Shown piece after piece: positions 12,888 to 17,693 of a stretch of 17,693 nucleotides of DNA. A program made the translations under genes and the position numbers. The DNA lies in NCBI GenBank assembly GCA_036336715.1, contig JAYZFP010000198.1:1-17693 (forward strand). The letters are read 5' to 3'. The DNA comes from JABAAE01 sp036336715. GTDB taxonomy: Bacteria > Planctomycetota > Planctomycetia > Pirellulales > Pirellulaceae. Within the stretch, counting starts at the first letter, position 1; each line of letters starts with the position of its first letter. Below the pieces are notes generated by a model. It was not told the DNA's origin and did no database searches. It worked only from the letters and a program-made list of their open reading frames with translations.

Positions 12888-14237
12888 ATGACCAAAAAGA
12901 AGAACGAGACAGATTCGTCCCGCCGCAATTTTGTGAAAGGATCCGCGTTGGTCGCGGGGGGCGTTGCATCAGGGGTGGTTGGCGGCAACCTGAGCCTGGC
13001 GCGGGCGGCACATACCGGAGCCAATGAAACCATCCGAGTGGGACTGATTGGATGCGGTGGACGGGGAACCGGTGCCGCGACCCAGGCCATGAACACCCAG
13101 GACAAGGGGCCGGTCAAACTGGTTGCCATGGGCGATGTGTTTGGTGATCGTCTTCAGGGATCCTTCAACAGCATCAAGAACCGTCACCCGGACCACACGG
13201 AAGTCCCGAAGGATCGCCAGTTCATCGGTTACGATGCCTACAAAAAGGTGCTGGAACAGGATCTTGAGATGGTCATTCTGGCAACACCTCCCGGCTTTCG
13301 TCCCCTGCATTTTGAGGCGGCGGTCAAGGCTGGTAAGCATGTTTTCATGGAAAAGCCGGTTGCCACCGATGCACCGGGTGTACGTCGTGTTCTGGCTGCT
13401 GGCGAAGAGGCCAAGAAGAAGGGCCTGGCCGTGGCGGTTGGATTGCAACGGCACCACGAGAGCCGATATCGGGATACGATCAAGGCTCTGCAGGATGGCG
13501 TCATTGGTGATATCAACTTCATGCGGGCCTACTGGAATGGCACAACTCCCTGGGTACGCAAGCGTGAGGAAAAACACACCGAACTCGAATACCAGATGCG
13601 GAACTGGTATTTCTTCAACTGGATCTGTGGTGATCACATCACCGAGCAGCACATTCACAACCTGGATGTGATCAACTGGTTGAAGGATGCTTATCCCGTC
13701 AAGGCCCAGGGTCTGGGAGGTCGACAGGTCCGAACCGACAAGATGTATGGCGAGATTTACGATCACCACATGATCGAGTACACCTACGCCGACGGCTCAA
13801 AGATGCTAAGCAGCTGCCGCCACCAAAAAGGTACCTGGCGTCAAGTCGCCGAGTACTGTCACGGTTCCAATGGTGACTGTAACATCAGCGGCGGAAAAAT
13901 TTCGCTTCGCGGTGGTGGCGAAATTCAGTTCAAGCGTCCCAAGGGAGAGCCCGGTGGTCACCAAAACGAGCACCATGATCTTTTTGCCTCCCTGCGAAAA
14001 GGCGAAATTCCAAACGAGGCAGCCTACGGTGCTAAGTCGACGATGACTGCCATCATGGGACGGATGGCGACCTACACGGGTCGGGAATTGACCTGGGAAC
14101 AGTGCTTCAATTCGAAGATCCAACTGGCGGATGTGGACAACCTCAAGTCCTTTGACGACAAGGCCCCCGTTCAGCCGAACGAAAACCTTGAATATGAAAT
14201 CTCGATGCCGGGTCAAAACAACATCGCAGTGGTCTGA
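12888..14237 (+). CDS. Gfo/Idh/MocA family oxidoreductase with Tat leader
   Basis: 449 residues; GGAG about 11 nt before the ATG supports the start. The leader carries SSRRNFVKGSALVAGG, a twin-arginine motif with a glycine/alanine-rich core and likely cleavage near residue 41, so the NAD(P)-loaded protein would be folded in the cytoplasm and exported by Tat. The Rossmann domain starts at VGLIGCGGRGTGA (51-63); GKHVFMEKPVA at 149-159 holds the family EKP motif with the catalytic-site Lys. The C-terminal domain has GDHITEQHIHNLD at 248-260, whose His257 matches the catalytic-site His, and DHHMIEYTYADGSKM. The family oxidises or reduces sugars and sugar-like alcohols; planctomycetes have dozens of Tat-exported members, substrates mostly unknown. 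The gene is alone, divergent from apbE, and ends in a strong terminator. Family certain, substrate not. Confidence 0.93.
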   Translation: MTKKKNETDSSRRNFVKGSALVAGGVASGVVGGNLSLARAAHTGANETIRVGLIGCGGRGTGAATQAMNTQDKGPVKLVAMGDVFGDRLQGSFNSIKNRHPDHTEVPKDRQFIGYDAYKKVLEQDLEMVILATPPGFRPLHFEAAVKAGKHVFMEKPVATDAPGVRRVLAAGEEAKKKGLAVAVGLQRHHESRYRDTIKALQDGVIGDINFMRAYWNGTTPWVRKREEKHTELEYQMRNWYFFNWICGDHITEQHIHNLDVINWLKDAYPVKAQGLGGRQVRTDKMYGEIYDHHMIEYTYADGSKMLSSCRHQKGTWRQVAEYCHGSNGDCNISGGKISLRGGGEIQFKRPKGEPGGHQNEHHDLFASLRKGEIPNEAAYGAKSTMTAIMGRMATYTGRELTWEQCFNSKIQLADVDNLKSFDDKAPVQPNENLEYEISMPGQNNIAVV

Positions 14238-14263
14238 TTCGAGACAATCACCGATTCCATTCA

Positions 14264-14297
14264 GCCCGCCTTCCGGTTGATCCGGGGGCGGGTTTTT
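14264..14297 (+). terminator. Intrinsic terminator after the oxidoreductase gene
   Basis: CCCGCC (14265-14270) pairs with GGCGGG (14287-14292), with a nested CCGG/CCGG stem and a short TTGAT loop, followed immediately by five T (14293-14297). Classical rho-independent form, 27 bp past the stop codon. Confidence 0.85.
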
Positions 14298-14493
14298 GTT
14301 TGCCTGGTCCCGCACATTGATTCCAGGGTTTTTGCTTCTGACCGGGATCCACTTCATGGCAACCGATTGTCAACTCCGGTCCGATCCGGGGCCTGTCGGT
14401 TCCTTTTGCGGTTCTCAGGCCAGGTCGTTTTCATTCGGTTTCTTTTCCCTTTTTTCCGTCTGCCGCTGCACCGGGGAGCCGATAATAAATGAC

Positions 14494-16404
14494 ATGTGTG
14501 GCATTCTAGGAATCGTGAAAAATCGCTCAGATGGACCCGTCCAGCTAACAGATCGCGAGATCACCAGGATGCGGGACCTGATGCAGGAACGGGGACCGGA
14601 TGACGCCACCCTTGAGCGGAACGGAAACGTTGTCTTCGCTCACCGTCGATTGGCGATTCGTGATCAGGCCGCCGGTCGACAGCCCCTGTATTCTCCTGAT
14701 GGACGCTACCTGCTTGTCTACAACGGAGAGATCTACAACGATTCCAGGCTGAGAAAAGAGCTGCGCAGGGAGGGGTTTTCCTTCCGTGGCAACTGCGATA
14801 CGGAGGTGCTGGCTGCCGCCTGGCAGCGGTGGCGGCAGGACTGCATCCCGATGTTGCGTGGCATGTTTGCTTTTGCCGTTCACGATGGCAAGACGGACGA
14901 GCTGTGGCTGGTTCGCGATCGCTTCGGCATCAAACCGCTTTTCTACACGAAGGTGGGGAAAGAGTGGGTCTTCGCCAGTTCGATTGCTTCGATCGTTGAA
15001 CACCCGGGACTTGTCAAACGGCCGGAGCTGGAGGCCATTCGTCATTACCTGAGCACTTTCCGGCTGACGCTGGACACCAAGACGGTCTACGAGGATGTGT
15101 TGACGGTCCGCCCGGCGGAACAGGTACACATCGCCAATGGGCAGGTAACGAGAGCTTCCTACTGGAGTGCCCCGGCTCCCGAGGAAAAAACCGATCTCTG
15201 TTTCGAGGAGGCGGTGGAACAGTTGGAAGCAACACTCAGGGAGTCGATCCAGCTCAGGCTCAACAGCGATGTTCCGGTAGGGATGATGCTCAGTGGTGGA
15301 GTGGATTCGAATTCCCTCGCCTTCCTGATGCGGGAGGAGACCTCTTCCGGTTTTCATGCTACGTGTGGAGTGGGCAAGTCGAGCCAGTTCGGATCGGCAG
15401 ATGCCCCGTTTGCCAGGGATTGCGCGCAGGCCAATGGGCTGGAGTTTGACCAGGTCGAAGTCGACAGCGAGGGTTACCTGCAGGACTGGGAAAAGTTGAT
15501 TCGCCACTATGGCACTCCCGTCTCCACACCGTCAGACGTGATCATCAACCAGATCGCACATCGCCTGAAAAGATATGTTGGTGTCGCCCTCGGGGGTGAG
15601 GGGGCGGACGAAGCCTGTTGCGGCTACGAAATCCCGCACTGGTCGGGGGCCGATTTTGACTTGTGGACGAATTCCACGAACCTTGACAGAACGCAGTCGG
15701 AGACGGCGAGGAAAAGTCTGCTCAGCCAGTATGGCGGACATGAAGTGGAAACTCCGGGTGATTTTTACCTGGCTTGCAATGGACTCATTCCCCGTGGCAT
15801 CCAAAGTCGTTTCTTCCGGCCTGAACACTGGTCGGCTGCTGACCGGAATCGGGGTGTGGAAAAATACTACGATCGCCTGTTTCATGATTTGCCCGAAATG
15901 CCTAACGTGGAGAAATCGGCCCATGTCTTGCTGAAGACCAACCTGGAAAGCCTGTTGGCCAGGTTGGACAGCGCTACGATGCAAGCCAGCCTTGAGTCGC
16001 GGGTACCCTTTACCGATCACCTTCTGGTGGAACAGCTTTTCCGCCTGCCTCTTTCCTATCGAATCGATATTTCACCGCAGGAAAAAACTCCGTGGCTTTC
16101 CTCTTTCGAGCTTTCCAGCAGGGGTAGCCTGAGACCAAAGCGGATGATTCACGCGATGGCAGGTCGATTGATGCCCGAAAGATTCGCTCAACGGAAAAAA
16201 TCCAGCTTCTCCACACCCGTACCCACCTGGTTGAACGACGACTGGAAGGAAACAGTCGATCAGCGGATCGGGACCAGTCCGTTCCTGGGAGAGTATTTCG
16301 AGCCTGAGGCACTTTCCTTTTTAAAGCACCTGCCGCAACACCTGTCCGTCTGGAAATGGCCGATCGCCAACCTTGCCATGTGGGGTGACGCCCAGTTCGG
16401 TTGA
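14494..16404 (+). CDS. asnB: Asparagine synthase (glutamine-hydrolysing)
   Basis: 636 residues from the ATG at 14494; the start is fixed because Cys2 of MCGILGI must be the N-terminal nucleophile. The frame is open further upstream but only as non-coding read-through. The N-terminal class-II glutamine amidotransferase domain shows RGPDDA at 33-38, HRRLAIRD at 50-57, YNGEIYN at 76-82 and Asp102. The synthetase domain has the ATP-binding SGGVDS at 267-272, GGEGADE at 367-373, LESRVPFTD in the C-terminal half and KSSFSTPVPTWL near the end. It makes asparagine from aspartate, ATP and glutamine-derived ammonia. Many planctomycete and other bacterial AsnB paralogues work in surface polysaccharide or peptide modification; no such genes flank it here. 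GGGGAG lies 15 nt upstream of the ATG, too far to be sure. Cytoplasmic. Confidence 0.94.
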   Translation: MCGILGIVKNRSDGPVQLTDREITRMRDLMQERGPDDATLERNGNVVFAHRRLAIRDQAAGRQPLYSPDGRYLLVYNGEIYNDSRLRKELRREGFSFRGNCDTEVLAAAWQRWRQDCIPMLRGMFAFAVHDGKTDELWLVRDRFGIKPLFYTKVGKEWVFASSIASIVEHPGLVKRPELEAIRHYLSTFRLTLDTKTVYEDVLTVRPAEQVHIANGQVTRASYWSAPAPEEKTDLCFEEAVEQLEATLRESIQLRLNSDVPVGMMLSGGVDSNSLAFLMREETSSGFHATCGVGKSSQFGSADAPFARDCAQANGLEFDQVEVDSEGYLQDWEKLIRHYGTPVSTPSDVIINQIAHRLKRYVGVALGGEGADEACCGYEIPHWSGADFDLWTNSTNLDRTQSETARKSLLSQYGGHEVETPGDFYLACNGLIPRGIQSRFFRPEHWSAADRNRGVEKYYDRLFHDLPEMPNVEKSAHVLLKTNLESLLARLDSATMQASLESRVPFTDHLLVEQLFRLPLSYRIDISPQEKTPWLSSFELSSRGSLRPKRMIHAMAGRLMPERFAQRKKSSFSTPVPTWLNDDWKETVDQRIGTSPFLGEYFEPEALSFLKHLPQHLSVWKWPIANLAMWGDAQFG

Positions 16405-16411
16405 ATGCCGG

Positions 16412-16441
16412 TCGGCTTTCTATCCCGGCGGCCTTTTTTCA
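16412..16441 (+). terminator. Possible intrinsic terminator of asnB
   Basis: GGTCG (16412-16416) can pair with CGGCC (16431-16435, one G-T pair), followed at once by six T (16436-16441), 8 bp after the asnB stop. The stem is short; a competing pairing GCCGG/CCGGC (16409-16413 with 16427-16431) exists. Confidence 0.45.
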
Positions 16442-16484
16442 AAGCCAATGGAAGCAGGCCAACCAGAGTCCGTGCGTCACCGGT

Positions 16485-17678
16485 TCAGGATGCCTGGCCG
16501 TCGGAATCCTCGATGAATTCGATCGGGTTGGACCCGAGCGGCTGATGGATACGGATCAGCGATTTTCCATGCAGCACATCCCTCAGGCGGGTTCCAATGA
16601 CTTCCGCACGCCAACCACGTGTCAGGGAAGGTTGATCGTTGGCGCGGGGCAATTTCAGTTCGTAAGCGATGAATTCCTTGATGTCGGAAGAATTCCCCAC
16701 AATCGCCGCCGCCAGGCCACACTGTTTGCAGATGCTGGCCAGTACGGCATTCATGAATTGGCCAATCAGGTTCAGTTGCTGGTTCTGCTGCCGATTGGGT
16801 GACGGAGGCATCTTGGGTTTGGGCAATTCAAGGGATTCGCTGATCACCCTCGAAATCGAGTCGACATGTTGAGCCAGGTCTTTGCGTTCCATTCCGCGGA
16901 TGGACTTGATACGGTCGGGGTCGGCGGACTTGCGTTTGGCCAATTCGGTCAACAGGTCATCCCGAATCACACGGCGAACCGGGCAATTGCGCCGCTCCGC
17001 TTCACGCTCTCGCCAATAGTACAGTTCCTTGGCAATCGCCAGCTCGTTTCCCCTCAACGAATTCAATCCTGACAGCCGGGTCCAGACAAACTCGGAGTGC
17101 TCTTCCTCGAAGCGTGCCTGTTGCGATTGCATTTCGTCAACAAACCATTCCATCCGCTTTCTCTGGTCCAGCTCACGGCTTACCCAGTCATAAAGCTCAT
17201 GAAGGTAGAGAACATCTTTCTGGGCATACTCGATCTGTTTGGAAGTTAGCGGCCGTCTTCGCCAATCGGTTCTCGTTTCACCCTTGGCGACGGATTTCCT
17301 GAGGATTTTCTGGATCAAGGTCGCGTAGGCTGCCGGGTATTCGATGCCGACCATGCCGGCACCCACCTGTACATCAAACAGTTTTCCTGGTCTTTTGCCC
17401 GATTCCCGTTTGCAAAAACGGAATTCTTCCCGGGCCGCATGAACGATGATTTCCTTGTCAGGACGGGTCAGGCAATCCCAAAAAGCCTCCAGGTCGCGAA
17501 CACTTTTGGGGTCGATAACACCGACCATTTCCCGGGTGGCCACCTGGATCAGGCAAAGATCCGGCTTGTAGCTGGATTCGGAAACAAATTCGGTATCGAA
17601 TGCGATGGTTGCCGATGATTCGAGGTGGTCGAGTAACTCGTCCAGCTGGTTCGCTTTGTCAACAAAAAGCTGTTGCAC
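16485..17678 (-). CDS. rnd: Ribonuclease D
   Basis: 397 residues from a GTG start at 17678; an in-frame TGA six bases upstream (17684-17682) rules out a longer form, and the next in-frame ATG would cut into the nuclease domain. RNase D is a 3'-5' exoribonuclease trimming tRNA and other stable RNA ends. The DEDDy exonuclease domain shows FDTEF at 27-31 (Asp28, Glu30), VHAAREEFRF at 79-88, RTDWRRRPLT at 136-145 and YAQKDVLYL at 151-159 (Tyr151, Asp155). The usual third acid, Asp in HAxxxD, is Glu85 here. An HRDC domain follows (NSLRGNELAIAKELYYWREREAERR begins near 208), then a linker with a Pro/Gln-rich stretch and a C-terminal helical domain with LTRGWRAEVIG, matching the second HRDC-like domain of the Escherichia coli enzyme. 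Length is close to that enzyme. Cytoplasmic; monocistronic as seen. Confidence 0.93.
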   Translation of the reverse strand: MQQLFVDKANQLDELLDHLESSATIAFDTEFVSESSYKPDLCLIQVATREMVGVIDPKSVRDLEAFWDCLTRPDKEIIVHAAREEFRFCKRESGKRPGKLFDVQVGAGMVGIEYPAAYATLIQKILRKSVAKGETRTDWRRRPLTSKQIEYAQKDVLYLHELYDWVSRELDQRKRMEWFVDEMQSQQARFEEEHSEFVWTRLSGLNSLRGNELAIAKELYYWREREAERRNCPVRRVIRDDLLTELAKRKSADPDRIKSIRGMERKDLAQHVDSISRVISESLELPKPKMPPSPNRQQNQQLNLIGQFMNAVLASICKQCGLAAAIVGNSSDIKEFIAYELKLPRANDQPSLTRGWRAEVIGTRLRDVLHGKSLIRIHQPLGSNPIEFIEDSDGQAS

Positions 17679-17693
17679 GTCTCAGGTTTCGAT

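Noticed and set aside
12970..13769. Minus-strand 266-codon frame opposite the oxidoreductase
   Set aside because: Antisense shadow of a complete Gfo/Idh/MocA gene with motif support.
14296..14493. Upstream extension of the asparagine synthase frame
   Set aside because: The amidotransferase needs Cys at position 2 after the initiator Met (MCGI at 14494), and the extension runs straight out of the terminator region.
1..17693. CRISPR arrays, insertion sequences, tRNA or rRNA genes
   Set aside because: No regularly spaced direct repeats with spacers, transposase motifs, terminal inverted repeats around a gene, or recognisable tRNA/rRNA sequence were seen on reading.

Overview
The window reads as a chromosomal segment of a planctomycete (phylum Planctomycetota; genus not assignable from sequence alone). 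The evidence is the company of protein families: a DUF1501 protein with a twin-arginine leader, a small planctomycete-type cytochrome c fused to a DUF2231-like membrane domain, a Tat-exported Gfo/Idh/MocA oxidoreductase, a neutral-ceramidase-like exported hydrolase, a squalene-cyclase-like toroid protein with a Tat-like leader, and small exported proteins of a kind seen mainly in that phylum. Gene density is moderate, several intergenic gaps exceed 300 bp, and many starts lack a strong Shine-Dalgarno.

Layout. 1-1389 (-): DUF1501 gene running off the left edge. 1708-2835 (-): membrane cytochrome c/DUF2231 protein. 3295-3618 (-): thioredoxin, divergent from a small putative lipoprotein (3840-4229, +). 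4370-6217 (-): panB then pdxA, 15 bp apart, a probable cofactor operon (pantothenate/CoA and pyridoxal phosphate). 6368-7429 (-): toroid-fold protein upstream of panB. 7430-7972: structured non-coding gap. 7973-8482 (+) and 8529-9188 (-): convergent small exported proteins, both carrying short tandem repeats near the N-terminus. 9610-11463 (-): a cupin gene broken by a one-base frameshift, overlapping a ceramidase-like hydrolase. 11644-12726 (-): ApbE flavin transferase ending in a likely intrinsic terminator. 12888-14237 (+): Gfo/Idh/MocA oxidoreductase with a strong terminator. 14494-16404 (+): asparagine synthase. 16485-17678 (-): ribonuclease D with an unusual active-site residue.

How the genes fit together: most are independent housekeeping or envelope functions. 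Supported units are panB-pdxA and cupin-hydrolase. Many products are exported or membrane-bound (DUF1501, cytochrome, lipoprotein, toroid protein, both repeat-bearing small proteins, hydrolase, ApbE, oxidoreductase), so the segment leans towards periplasmic and envelope work.

I did not find a CRISPR array, transposon, phage, tRNA or rRNA, nor a convincing new multi-gene defence or biosynthetic system. The points most worth a second look are the split cupin, the Asp-to-Glu change in the RNase D DEDDy motif, the cluster of three short tandem duplications at 7597-9122, and the palindrome cluster at 9241-9292.
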